NCBI GenBank assembly: GCA_964466965.1
Contig: CAYXPZ010000002.1
Coordinates: 1 to 61,834, forward strand
Reading direction: 5' to 3'
Length of the DNA: 61,834 nt
DNA from: Dichotomicrobium sp964466965
Lineage (GTDB): Bacteria > Pseudomonadota > Alphaproteobacteria > Rhizobiales > Rhodomicrobiaceae
The notes beneath the pieces were generated by a model. It searched no databases and was not told the origin of the DNA. It saw only the letters and a program-made list of their open reading frames with translations. Made by a program: the position numbers and the translations under genes. Below are positions 17,696 through 26,525 of this stretch, piece after piece (the first letter of the stretch is position 1; each line of letters starts with the position of its first letter).

Positions 17696-19563
17696 GCCGA
17701 CCGCTTCTGCGGCGTCTTGCGCAGATACGCGAGCAGCAACATCAACGCGGCCGGGGTCATCCCGTCAATGCGCCCGGCCTGGGCCAAACTCGCGGGTCGA
17801 TGCGACTGCAGCTTCTGCCGCGCTTCATTCGACAAACCGGGAACCGCTGCATAGTCGAAGTCCCGGGGGATCGCGATTTGTTCGTCCTTGCGGAATGCCG
17901 CGATATCGGCGTCCTGGCGTTCCACATAAACGCTGTAGCGCGCATCAATTTGCAGCCGCCGCGCGATATCCTGTTCAAGATCTTCCATTTCCGGCCAAAT
18001 CGCGGCGAGCTGTTCCCATGTCATATCCGGATAAGCCAACAGCTCGAACGCAGTGCGTCGCCGACCGTCCTGATTGAGGTTCAGCCCGTGAGCGACCGCC
18101 TCACGCGGGGTCACGCGCAACCCTTCCAAGAGCGCGCGCCCGGCGCTGAGCGCACCCTGACGCACGGCGAGCAATCTTGCCCGCGTTGACCCGACGCAGC
18201 CAATAGCCTCGCCCAACGGCGTGAGCCGCTCATCGGCATTATCGGCGCGCAACCGAAGCCGATACTCCGCGCGCGAGGTGAACATGCGATACGGTTCGCT
18301 GACCCCGCGTGTCGTGAGATCGTCGATCATCACGCCGATGTAGGCGTCAGCTCGGGAAATTGTGAAATCGCGGTTGCTGCCACTGGCGACCAGGGCCGCG
18401 TTGATGCCAGCGACAGTGCCCTGACCTGCTGCTTCTTCGTACCCTGTGGTGCCATTAATCTGGCCAGCGAGAAACAGTCTCGGCATGCGTTTCACTTCCA
18501 ACGTTGGAAGCAGTTCCCGTGGATCGATATAATCATACTCGATCGCATACCCCGCACGAATGATCTGCGCATGTTCAAGGCCCGGGATGGTCGCCACAAA
18601 CGCACGCTGCACATCTTCCGGTAAAGACGTGGAGATCCCGTTGGGATAAACCGTTGTGTCGTCGAGACCCTCGGGTTCGAGGAAGATCTGGTGGCCGGTA
18701 CGATCGGCGAATCGCACGACCTTGTCCTCGATCGATGGGCAGTACCGCGGGCCCACGCTCTCGATATTGCCTGAGTACATCGGCGCCTTATCGAGATTGG
18801 CGCGGATAATGTCATGCGTTGCGAGCCGTGTATGGGTAATGTGGCAAGCCACTTGTGGCGTAGTGATTTCGGAGGTCAGAAATGAAAACGGCTCGGGCGG
18901 ATTATCGCCCCTCTGAATTTCCAGACTGCCCCAGTCAATCGTTGTACCATCGAGCCGCGGCGGTGTCCCTGTCTTGAGCCGTCCCATGCGTAGACCCATG
19001 GCGTAGAAGCGCTCGGAGAGACCGATCGCCGGCGCATCGCCGACGCGTCCGCCGGGCGTTTGGCTGAGACCAACATGAATGACGCCTTTCAAGAACGTGC
19101 CTGACGTGATGACGACAGCCCCGGCCAGGTGACGCAGACCGTCAGCGGTGAGCACGCCGGTTACGTGCTCGCCGTCGACGATCAGATCCTCAACCGCGCT
19201 CTCCACAACCTCAAGACACGGCGTATTCGCGATTTCCGCCTGCATCGCCTGGCGATAAAGTTTGCGATCGGCCTGCGCGCGCGGCCCCTGGACGGCAGGT
19301 CCCTTCGACCGGTTTAGAACGCGGAACTGTATACCCGCCTTGTCCGCGACGCGGCCCATCACGCCGTCGAGCGCGTCGATCTCGCGCACCAGGTGACCCT
19401 TGCCTAGCCCCCCGATAGCAGGATTGCAGGACATCTCGCCGATGGCTGCGGCGCGATGGGTGATAAGCCCGGTTCTCGCACCCATGCGCGCGGCCGCGGC
19501 CGCTGCTTCGCAGCCCGCATGCCCGCCGCCGACCACAATGACGTCAAAGCGCCGATCGCTCAT
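17692..19563 (-). CDS. mnmG: tRNA uridine-5-carboxymethylaminomethyl modification enzyme, FAD subunit
   Basis: 623 aa. With MnmE it installs the cmnm5 group on wobble uridine-34. The N-terminal FAD motif VVGGGHAGCEAA is followed by SCNPAIGGLGKGHLVREIDALDG and the family markers TPPRLDG, CPSIEDK and GYEEAAGQG. GTG 19566 and ATG 19563 are adjacent starts after an AGAGG-type ribosome binding site; I prefer the ATG. Confidence 0.98.
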   Translation of the reverse strand: MSDRRFDVIVVGGGHAGCEAAAAAARMGARTGLITHRAAAIGEMSCNPAIGGLGKGHLVREIDALDGVMGRVADKAGIQFRVLNRSKGPAVQGPRAQADRKLYRQAMQAEIANTPCLEVVESAVEDLIVDGEHVTGVLTADGLRHLAGAVVITSGTFLKGVIHVGLSQTPGGRVGDAPAIGLSERFYAMGLRMGRLKTGTPPRLDGTTIDWGSLEIQRGDNPPEPFSFLTSEITTPQVACHITHTRLATHDIIRANLDKAPMYSGNIESVGPRYCPSIEDKVVRFADRTGHQIFLEPEGLDDTTVYPNGISTSLPEDVQRAFVATIPGLEHAQIIRAGYAIEYDYIDPRELLPTLEVKRMPRLFLAGQINGTTGYEEAAGQGTVAGINAALVASGSNRDFTISRADAYIGVMIDDLTTRGVSEPYRMFTSRAEYRLRLRADNADERLTPLGEAIGCVGSTRARLLAVRQGALSAGRALLEGLRVTPREAVAHGLNLNQDGRRRTAFELLAYPDMTWEQLAAIWPEMEDLEQDIARRLQIDARYSVYVERQDADIAAFRKDEQIAIPRDFDYAAVPGLSNEARQKLQSHRPASLAQAGRIDGMTPAALMLLLAYLRKTPQKRSA

Positions 19564-19640
19564 CACCTCTTCTCTCTGAGAATTCTACCGATCTAGTCCT
19601 GCGAGGAAGATAGGCGAGCACGCCGACAGCGTCAAAGCCG

Positions 19641-19656
19641 CGCTTCACGTGAAACA
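19641..19656. promoter_or_regulatory. parS: parS-like ParB-binding site (mnmG/mnmE intergenic)
   Basis: CGCTTCACGTGAAACA, 14 of 16 matches to the parS consensus. It lies in the short gap between mnmE and mnmG and abuts the mnmE stop codon (19657-19659), so ParB loading here would sit between two operon genes. About 7 kb from the putative origin. Confidence 0.85.
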
Positions 19657-20991
19657 CTACTTCCCGATACAGAATTGCGCGAAGACGTGGTCGAGCACCT
19701 CTTCGACGTCGATACGTCCGGTCAAGCGCCCCATGCAATCTGCGGCGCGGCGGAGGTCTTCGCAACGCAGCTCAAGATCGCTGATCGGCCCCCTGTTGAA
19801 GTCCGCCAGCGCTGCAACGGCTTGCTCGAGTTCGCGGCGATGGCGCTCTCGCGTGAGCGCAACTTCGTCACCCGCGTCCATCCGCCTAGCGGCTTCGTCT
19901 GCCAACCTATTAATCAGTTCGCTCAGACCCGCCTGCGTCTCGGCGGAAATAAGTTGATCGACTTGAAACGGTAAAACGGCGCGCGCACCGAGGAGATCGG
20001 CCTTATTCGCAACGACAAGCGTTTTGTCACCTGGCAGCGATTCGGGCGGCGGTGTTGGGTCGGCCCGCCCAGCATCTACAAGCCAGATGATGATGTGCGC
20101 GTCCATCGCCCGCGCAAGGGCGCGTCGAATGCCTTCAACTTCAACGGGCTCTTCGGTATCGCGGATCCCGGCCGTATCAGACACAATCACCGGGTAACCG
20201 TCCAGATCGAGACGAACTTCGACAACATCGCGCGTGGTGCCTGGGGTATCCGATACAATCGCCGCGTCGCGCCGCGCGAGCGCATTCAGCAGGCTAGACT
20301 TGCCGGCATTAACCGGTCCGGCGATCGCCACACGCAAACCGTCGCGCAAAATTTCGCCGCGATTTCCATCATCCAGGTGCGCCCGGATTTCCCCTTCAAG
20401 CGCTGCAATCCGCGCCGGCGCCGTATCGCTGCCGAGCTGAAGGACATCGGCCTCGTCACTGAAATCCAGATGCGCCTCAATCTCTGCAAGTGCAGAAACG
20501 ATCGCCTGCCGCCAACCATCATAGCGGTTCGCCAGCACGCCCCCGGCCTGGCGCAAGGCTTGAGCGCGCTGGGCCTCCGTTTCGGCGTCGATCAGATCCG
20601 CTAATCCCTCAACGGCGGTCAAATCCAGTTTTCCATTCTCAAAAGCTCGGCGCGCGAACTCGCCCGGCGCCGCAAGTCGCATCCCAGGCACCTCCCCGAG
20701 CGCGGAAAGAATGCCGTGAATCACCGCACGCCCGCCATGAATATGAAACTCGGCGCTATCCTCGCCCGTGAAGCTCTGCGGTCCGGGAAACCACAGAACG
20801 ATCCCTCTATCGACGACATCTTGGGTCCGAGGATTCTTCAGCGTTCGCAGGCAGGCGCAACGCGGCTCTGGAAGGCTTCCTGCAAGTTGGTGCAGCGCTT
20901 CGCCCGCCTGCGGTCCTGACACCCGGATGACGGCCACTCCGGCGCGCCCGGGCGCGCTCGACAACGCATAGATCGTGGTTTGCATATTCAT
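19657..20991 (-). CDS. mnmE: tRNA modification GTPase MnmE
   Basis: 444 aa from ATG 20991 (MNMQTTIYALSS); ATG 20985 is equally possible and a longer frame starts at 21030. Partner of MnmG in U34 modification. N-terminal folate-binding domain, then an inserted G domain with GPVNAGKSS (P-loop), DTPGTTRD, DTAGIRD and NKADLL, and the C-terminal CIGK with the one-carbon-related cysteine. First gene of the mnmE-mnmG-rsmG-parA-parB run. Confidence 0.97.
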   Translation of the reverse strand: MNMQTTIYALSSAPGRAGVAVIRVSGPQAGEALHQLAGSLPEPRCACLRTLKNPRTQDVVDRGIVLWFPGPQSFTGEDSAEFHIHGGRAVIHGILSALGEVPGMRLAAPGEFARRAFENGKLDLTAVEGLADLIDAETEAQRAQALRQAGGVLANRYDGWRQAIVSALAEIEAHLDFSDEADVLQLGSDTAPARIAALEGEIRAHLDDGNRGEILRDGLRVAIAGPVNAGKSSLLNALARRDAAIVSDTPGTTRDVVEVRLDLDGYPVIVSDTAGIRDTEEPVEVEGIRRALARAMDAHIIIWLVDAGRADPTPPPESLPGDKTLVVANKADLLGARAVLPFQVDQLISAETQAGLSELINRLADEAARRMDAGDEVALTRERHRRELEQAVAALADFNRGPISDLELRCEDLRRAADCMGRLTGRIDVEEVLDHVFAQFCIGK

Positions 20992-21089
20992 GGGTTGTAT
21001 CGCACCATGCCTCGTGTTCAAGACGCGCAACCAGGCCGTTCATCGAAAATCACCCTCGAACCGCGCGGACTGCATGAAAAGGTATGGAA

Positions 21090-23153
21090 ATGTCACCGAC
21101 ACTCGAAGATCCCGAGCAAAATCATCTGGCCGATGAAACAAGCCCTTACCTTTTGCAGCACAAGGACAATCCCGTACACTGGTGGCCTTGGGGCGCTGAA
21201 GCCTTTCAATATGCCCGCCAAACTGGAAAACCGGTGCTGCTCTCGATCGGATACGCAGCCTGCCACTGGTGCCATGTTATGGCGCATGAGAGCTTCGAGG
21301 ATGCCGCCACAGCCGGCGTTATGAACGACCTGTTCGTCAACATCAAAGTCGACCGGGAAGAACGGCCGGATGTCGATGCCCTCTACATGCGCGCGCTGCA
21401 GAGCCTCGAAGGCCACGGGGGCTGGCCGCTGACTATGTTCCTGACGCCAGACGGTGAGCCTTTCTGGGGCGGCACTTATTTTCCCAATACATCCAAATAT
21501 GGCCGCCCAGCTTTCGCCGATGTGCTCAGGGAAGTCGCTCGCGTCTATAACGAAGAATCCGACAAGATCGCGCACAATACGGGCTTGCTCCGAAAAGCGC
21601 TCGAACCGCGCGGCAGCGACGGTGACGTGTCGGCTATTTCGATGGACACCATCCGTGAGCTTGCCGGCAAAATAGCGGGTGTCATCGATCCTGTTAACGG
21701 CGGCCTGCAGGGCGCGCCGAAATTCCCTAATACATCTGTCTTTAGTCTTCTCTGGCGCAGCGGTTTGCGTTTCGATATCGAAATCTGCCGCCGCGCTGTA
21801 GACCTGACGCTTACTCGCATGTGTCAGGGCGGAATTTACGACCATCTCGGCGGCGGATTCGCCCGGTATGCGGTTGATGACCGGTGGCTTGTGCCGCATT
21901 TCGAGAAAATGCTTTACGACAACGCGCAGATCCTCGACCTGATCACCGAAGTCTGGAAGGAAACACGCAATCCGCTGTATGCCGAACGCGCCAGTGAGAC
22001 CGTCGCGTGGCTAGAACGTGAGATGATCGCGCCAGATGGCGGGTTTGCGTCATCGCTCGATGCAGACTCCGAGGGCGTGGAGGGCAAATTCTACGTCTGG
22101 GATTATTCCGAAATCATCAACAAACTGGGGCCGGATGATGCAGAGGTGTTCTGTCGTATCTATAACGTAACGCCGGAAGGGAACTGGGAAGGCAGAAACA
22201 TCCTCAACCGGCTCGAACATCCCGAGCGCCTCAGCGATCAAGAAGAAGCCCGGTTAGCCGAGATGCGCTGCAAACTGTTTGCTTCACGTGAAACGCGTGT
22301 CCGGCCCGGATGGGATGATAAAGTCCTGACGGACTGGAATGGGCTCATGATCGCCGCGCTTGTTCGCGCCGCGACGGCATTCGCGCGTCCGGCATGGTGC
22401 GATCTGGCCAAAAGCGCCTACCACTTCGTCAAGACGCGAATGGCGCGCGGTGACCGTCTCATGCATAGCTACAGGGATGGCCATACCTCTGCCCCGGGTA
22501 TCGCTTCTGACTACGCCAACATGATCAGCGCGGCGATCGCCCTGTTCTCCCAGACCGGAGAAGAGGCCTTCCTGAACGATGCCTTCCGATGGTCCGCGGT
22601 GCTCGATCAGCATTTCTGGTCCACCGATTACGGCGGCTATTTCCTTTCAGCCGACGACACTGAGGACATCATTATCCGAACGCTCACCGCCCATGACGAC
22701 TCCACACCGAACGCCAATCCGGTCATGGCTGCGAATTTCCTGGTGTTGTTCTTGCTGACCGGCGACCGCACTTACGCGGACAACGCCCACGCTGTCGAAC
22801 GCGCCTTCCGCAGCGAGATCGCCAAGAACCCGGTCGCGCATGCAGGTTTCATTGATGCCATCATGACCCTCAATGAGCCTCAGCATATTGCGATCGTTGC
22901 CCCGAATGCCCGCACCGAAGCCCACGAGCTATACGATACCGTTGCGGGTCTATCCCTCCCAGGCGCCTTGATGCAAACCTGCGTCGAGACAGAGGCGGTC
23001 CCGGCCAATCCGGCCTTGGACGGCAAAGTCGCGATAGATGGAAGACCGACAGCCTATGTATGTGTTGGACCACAATGCTCGCTTCCCGTGTTATCCTCGA
23101 ACGCACTGCGTGAACGCCTGATCGAGGCCCGACAGGGCCGTCTGGTGCAGTGA
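21090..23153 (+). CDS. YyaL/Spermatogenesis-associated-20-like protein with thioredoxin domain (DUF255)
   Basis: 687 aa from ATG 21090 (AAGG 7 nt upstream); ATG 21084 is in frame just before. The N-terminal thioredoxin-like domain has ACHWCHVMAHESF with a CxxC at 58-61, then VDREERPDVD and GGWPLTMFLTP, the family hallmarks. The remainder is a six-hairpin glycosidase-like alpha/alpha barrel. The cellular role is not established; proposed functions are redox or sugar related. A parS-like site lies inside (22280-22295). Confidence 0.93.
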   Translation: MSPTLEDPEQNHLADETSPYLLQHKDNPVHWWPWGAEAFQYARQTGKPVLLSIGYAACHWCHVMAHESFEDAATAGVMNDLFVNIKVDREERPDVDALYMRALQSLEGHGGWPLTMFLTPDGEPFWGGTYFPNTSKYGRPAFADVLREVARVYNEESDKIAHNTGLLRKALEPRGSDGDVSAISMDTIRELAGKIAGVIDPVNGGLQGAPKFPNTSVFSLLWRSGLRFDIEICRRAVDLTLTRMCQGGIYDHLGGGFARYAVDDRWLVPHFEKMLYDNAQILDLITEVWKETRNPLYAERASETVAWLEREMIAPDGGFASSLDADSEGVEGKFYVWDYSEIINKLGPDDAEVFCRIYNVTPEGNWEGRNILNRLEHPERLSDQEEARLAEMRCKLFASRETRVRPGWDDKVLTDWNGLMIAALVRAATAFARPAWCDLAKSAYHFVKTRMARGDRLMHSYRDGHTSAPGIASDYANMISAAIALFSQTGEEAFLNDAFRWSAVLDQHFWSTDYGGYFLSADDTEDIIIRTLTAHDDSTPNANPVMAANFLVLFLLTGDRTYADNAHAVERAFRSEIAKNPVAHAGFIDAIMTLNEPQHIAIVAPNARTEAHELYDTVAGLSLPGALMQTCVETEAVPANPALDGKVAIDGRPTAYVCVGPQCSLPVLSSNALRERLIEARQGRLVQ
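22280..22295. promoter_or_regulatory. parS: parS-like ParB-binding site (in the YyaL-family gene)
   Basis: TGCTTCACGTGAAACG, 14 of 16 matches to parS consensus; mismatches are at positions 3 and 16, leaving the TTCACGTGAA core intact. Closest of the three sites to the putative origin (about 4 kb). Confidence 0.8.
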
Positions 23154-23216
23154 CACAGACACTTGATCCACGCTTGCAGCACGCTCGCATGCGAGTGTCT
23201 GTGTCGGAAACTGCAC
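23145..23216. repeat. Large nested inverted repeat after the YyaL-family gene
   Basis: The left arm GTGCAG-tg-ACACAGACAC (23145-23162) is mirrored by GTGTCTGTGT-cggaaa-CTGCAC (23195-23216): 16 paired bases with an internal asymmetric bulge. The 32-nt spacer ends in its own perfect dyad TCGCATGCGA (23185-23194). The arm overlaps the stop codon of the upstream gene. No T-run follows, so it is not a standard terminator. Confidence 0.7.
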
Positions 23217-23252
23217 TAGAAACGTTTTTTGCTCGTGCATCTTTGACGGATT

Positions 23253-23289
23253 CATTCGCTCTCGGACTCGCTGCTCGCTGAAGCGAATG
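23253..23289. repeat. Inverted repeat between converging genes
   Basis: Arms CATTCGCT (23253-23260) and AGCGAATG (23282-23289) are perfectly complementary, with a 21-nt loop itself made of CTCG/GCTG repeats. Second dyad of this intergenic region. Confidence 0.55.
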
Positions 23290-23362
23290 AGTGCGTCGCT
23301 GCCCAAGAGCGCGTTCAAACAAATCCGGGTCAGCGAACACGCTATAAGTTCTTGTTTTGTCG

Positions 23363-23406
23363 CATTTTCGGCCGCAAAACCGGTTCCCACTTTTGCTGAA
23401 AATGCT
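23363..23406. repeat. REP-like palindromic element (Rhizobiales-type)
   Basis: Arms GCATTTTC (23363-23370) and GAAAATGC (23399-23406) enclose a segment with CGCAAAACCGGTTCCCACTT. From memory, this layout, with TTGTTTTGTCGCATTTTC on one side and GAAAATGCTTTAGG on the other, resembles a short palindromic repeat scattered through Rhizobiales genomes. No second copy is seen in this window. It lies about 26 nt past the rho stop. Confidence 0.6.
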
Positions 23407-23431
23407 TTAGGTTCGCCCGAATAAGGCGGGA

Positions 23432-24697
23432 TCACGTATTCATCGAATCGAAGAAATCCTCGTTCGTCTTCGTCTGCCGCAGCTTATCGAGCAGGAACTC
23501 GATCGCCTCCATGGTCCCCATTGGGTTCAAGATACGGCGCAGGACGAACATTTTTTTCAAGCGCGATTCCGGTACGAGCAGCTCTTCTTTGCGGGTGCCC
23601 GACCGTGCGATGTCGATGGCCGGGAAAACGCGCTTGTCCGCAACCTTGCGGTCCAGCACGATCTCAGAGTTACCGGTGCCCTTAAACTCCTCGAAAATCA
23701 CTTCGTCCATGCGGCTACCGGTATCGATCAGTGCAGTTGCAATAATCGTCATCGAACCGCCCTCCTCGATGTTGCGCGCCGCGCCAAAAAACCGCTTCGG
23801 CCGTTGCAGTGCGTTCGCGTCGACACCGCCGGTCAGGACCTTGCCGGAGGAAGGCACAACCGTGTTGTAAGCGCGGCCAAGCCGGGTGATCGAGTCCAGC
23901 AGAATCACCACATCACGTTTGTGCTCCACCAGGCGCTTCGCCTTCTCGATCACCATCTCGGCAACCTGAACGTGCCGCGACGCCGGCTCATCGAATGTCG
24001 AACTGATCACTTCCCCGTTTACCGAGCGTTCCATGTCCGTCACCTCCTCCGGACGCTCGTCAATCAACAGGACGATCAGATAACACTCTGGCCGGTTCTC
24101 GGTGATCGAATGCGCGATGTTCTGCAGCAGCACCGTCTTACCCGTGCGCGGCGGCGCCACGATCAACCCGCGCTGCCCCTTGCCAAGTGGGGCGACGATG
24201 TCGATCACCCGCGCGCTGAGATCCTGCCGGTTTGACCCCTCGACTTCCATGACCAGCCACTCTTCAGGATAGAGCGGCGTCAGATTATCGAAGTGGATTT
24301 TGTGGCGACTTTTTTCCGGCTCCTGAAAGTTGATTTGGTTGACCTTCAGCAGCGCGAAGTACCGCTCCCCATCCTTGGGGCTCCTGATCTGCCCTTCTAC
24401 GGTATCCCCGGTTCTCAGACCAAAGCGCCGGATCTGGCTTGGGCTGACATAAATGTCGTCCGGCCCCGGCAAATAATTGGCATCGGGTGAGCGCAGAAAG
24501 CCAAAGCCATCCTGCAGTACTTCCACAACACCGTTGCCGGTGATATCGATATCGCGTGTCGCAAGCTGCTTCAGGATGGCAAACATCAGTTCCTGTTTGC
24601 GCATCGCGCTTGCATTTTCAACGTTGACCTCCTCGGCGAAACTCAACAGTTCCGCCGGCGATTTCATCTTGAGGTCTTGTAACTTCATTTCCTGCAC
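23432..24697 (-). CDS. rho: Transcription termination factor Rho
   Basis: 421 aa from GTG 24697, chosen because AGGAG lies 8 nt upstream; the in-frame ATG 24688 has poorer spacing. Hexameric RNA helicase ending transcripts. N-terminal Rho_N domain (MKLQDLKMKSPAELLSFAEE), cold-shock-like RNA-binding domain (VLQDGFGFLRSPDANYLPGPDDIYVS), Walker A APPRTGKT and the Q-loop/R-loop region (VVILLDSITRLGRAYN). Third in the hemE-hemJ-rho series. Confidence 0.98.
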   Translation of the reverse strand: MQEMKLQDLKMKSPAELLSFAEEVNVENASAMRKQELMFAILKQLATRDIDITGNGVVEVLQDGFGFLRSPDANYLPGPDDIYVSPSQIRRFGLRTGDTVEGQIRSPKDGERYFALLKVNQINFQEPEKSRHKIHFDNLTPLYPEEWLVMEVEGSNRQDLSARVIDIVAPLGKGQRGLIVAPPRTGKTVLLQNIAHSITENRPECYLIVLLIDERPEEVTDMERSVNGEVISSTFDEPASRHVQVAEMVIEKAKRLVEHKRDVVILLDSITRLGRAYNTVVPSSGKVLTGGVDANALQRPKRFFGAARNIEEGGSMTIIATALIDTGSRMDEVIFEEFKGTGNSEIVLDRKVADKRVFPAIDIARSGTRKEELLVPESRLKKMFVLRRILNPMGTMEAIEFLLDKLRQTKTNEDFFDSMNT

Positions 24698-25021
24698 GGA
24701 TATGGCTCCTGGAGATTCTTACCGCTATGTCGGGGCGCAATCCCTGCCGGTTGCGTGGATCGAGCGGTTCCGCGATAGGATATTGTGAGATGCAGAATTG
24801 GGTGGGGAACACCCAGAGCGGCCTCGCGCCTCTAGGTTCGGGTAGATGAGCAGACCCCTCTCACCTACTCAACTCAAGAATTACAATTGAAACATACCAG
24901 ACTTAATACAACTCGCAAAGCCACTATTGATTTGGTTGTGGCTCATCGACAACGGTCCGCGCGACCGGTCCTTAAAGGGCTCTATCCGAACACGGCGGGC
25001 CGTTGCAAACGCGCGAGCGGG
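24698..25021 (-). other. rho leader / hemJ-rho intergenic region
   Basis: 324 bp without a credible gene. Part (24870-24930) is AT-rich and could hold a rho promoter. A long 5' leader is usual for rho, which is commonly autoregulated, but I cannot identify defined promoter hexamers or a hairpin. A plus-strand frame crossing it overlaps hemJ antisense and has no family features. Confidence 0.5.
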
Positions 25022-25462
25022 TCAGAAGGGACGAGCCACGGCAAGAATGACGACCGCCACCATTATCACAGTCGGAACCTCATTCATAATCCGATAAAAC
25101 TTTGCGGAATGTACGTTCTGATCGGCAGCAAACAGCCTGCGCCAACGTGCCAATACCATATGATAAGCCGTCAGGAGAATCACAAGAAGGAATTTAACAT
25201 GAAACCATATGTCCACAGACCAGTTAATGACGCCATAATAAAATAGCAACAATAAACCAAAGACCCAGCTCGCGATCATCGCTGGATTCATGATATAGCG
25301 AAGAAGACGATTCTCCATGAGCTTAAAGGTTTCAGACGTCGCCGACCCCGGCTGCTCGTAAGCATGATAAACGAACAGTCTTGGCAAGTACAGCAACCCA
25401 GCCATCCACGCAATAATCGAGATGACGTGGAACGCTTTCACGTACAAATATAGACCGTCCAT
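25022..25462 (-). CDS. hemJ: Protoporphyrinogen IX oxidase HemJ
   Basis: 146 aa with four membrane segments. HemJ oxidises protoporphyrinogen IX to protoporphyrin IX, the penultimate haem step, in the inner membrane of most alphaproteobacteria. The conserved His in VKAFHVISIIAWMAGLLYLPRLFVYH and the Lys in WFHVKFLLV are present. It starts 16 nt after hemE, so the two form an operon. Confidence 0.93.
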   Translation of the reverse strand: MDGLYLYVKAFHVISIIAWMAGLLYLPRLFVYHAYEQPGSATSETFKLMENRLLRYIMNPAMIASWVFGLLLLFYYGVINWSVDIWFHVKFLLVILLTAYHMVLARWRRLFAADQNVHSAKFYRIMNEVPTVIMVAVVILAVARPF

Positions 25463-25478
25463 CGGGCAGGATCCTGAC

Positions 25479-26525
25479 CTATTCGCGCACGACTCTCACA
25501 AGAGTTTCGACATGCTCGGGCGGGGTTTGCGGGACAATACCGTGACCCAAATTGAAGATGTGCGGGCCGCTTGAGAGGGTGTCACGGATATCGCGGATGC
25601 GTCGCTCAAGCGCATCGCCACCCGCCACCAACAGCAACGGATCAAGATTGCCTTGCACGACCGTGCGACGTTGCAGATTCGTCTTGATCCAGTCAAGCGG
25701 AAGCGACGTGTCACAGCCGAGCGCATCGACGCCGGTGTGTCCAAGAAAGTCCAGGTACATCGGACCGCTCATACGCGGAAAGCCGATGATTGGAACGTTC
25801 GGGTGCTCTGCACGCAACGCCGAAATCAGTTTTTGTGTCGGCGCGATGACCCAACGGTGGAATTCACTGTCGGAAAGGACGCCTGCCCAGCTTTCGAAGA
25901 TCTGCACCGCCTGCGCGCCGGCTTTAATCTGACCGCTTAAATACGCTGCCGAAGCGTCCACGATCATGTCGATCAGCCGCGCAAACCCCTCCGGATCGCG
26001 ATACGACCACTGTCGTGCCGGGGCCTGATCGGACGTGCTTTGCCCCGCCACCATATAGGTCGCAACCGTCCACGGGCCGCCGCAGAACCCGATCAGCGCG
26101 GTCTCCTCGGGCAGCGCCTGAGCAACACGCGACACGGTTTCGTAGATAGGCGATACCGTCTCCGCTACGCGATCAATCGACAACCGGGAGAGTTCTGCCT
26201 CTTCCGTTAGCGGCTCAAGCTGCGGGCCTTTGCCTTCCTCGAACCAGACTTTCTGCCCGAGTGCATGCGCCACGACCAATATGTCCGAGAACAGGATGGC
26301 CGCGTCTAGACCGTAGCGCTCGATCGGCTGCAACGTGACACGCGCAGCTAGTTCGGGATTATAACAAAGGTCGAGAAAACCGCCGGCCTGCGCGCGGACG
26401 TCGCGATATTCCGGTAGGTACCGTCCGGCCTGACGCATCAGCCAAATCGGCGGGGGCGATTGGACCTCGCCGGCAAGGGCTTTGAGAAACCGATTGTTGG
26501 GCGTCTCAAGACTGGCGTTAGACAT
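25479..26525 (-). CDS. hemE: Uroporphyrinogen decarboxylase
   Basis: 348 aa. Decarboxylates uroporphyrinogen III to coproporphyrinogen III. N-terminal PPIWLMRQAGRYLPEYRD carries the substrate-binding arginines, and FSDILVVAHALG the conserved Asp. GFCGGPWTVATYMV and the C-terminal FNLGHGIVPQTPPEHV complete the signature. First gene of hemE-hemJ, transcribed away from the putative origin. Confidence 0.98.
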   Translation of the reverse strand: MSNASLETPNNRFLKALAGEVQSPPPIWLMRQAGRYLPEYRDVRAQAGGFLDLCYNPELAARVTLQPIERYGLDAAILFSDILVVAHALGQKVWFEEGKGPQLEPLTEEAELSRLSIDRVAETVSPIYETVSRVAQALPEETALIGFCGGPWTVATYMVAGQSTSDQAPARQWSYRDPEGFARLIDMIVDASAAYLSGQIKAGAQAVQIFESWAGVLSDSEFHRWVIAPTQKLISALRAEHPNVPIIGFPRMSGPMYLDFLGHTGVDALGCDTSLPLDWIKTNLQRRTVVQGNLDPLLLVAGGDALERRIRDIRDTLSSGPHIFNLGHGIVPQTPPEHVETLVRVVRE

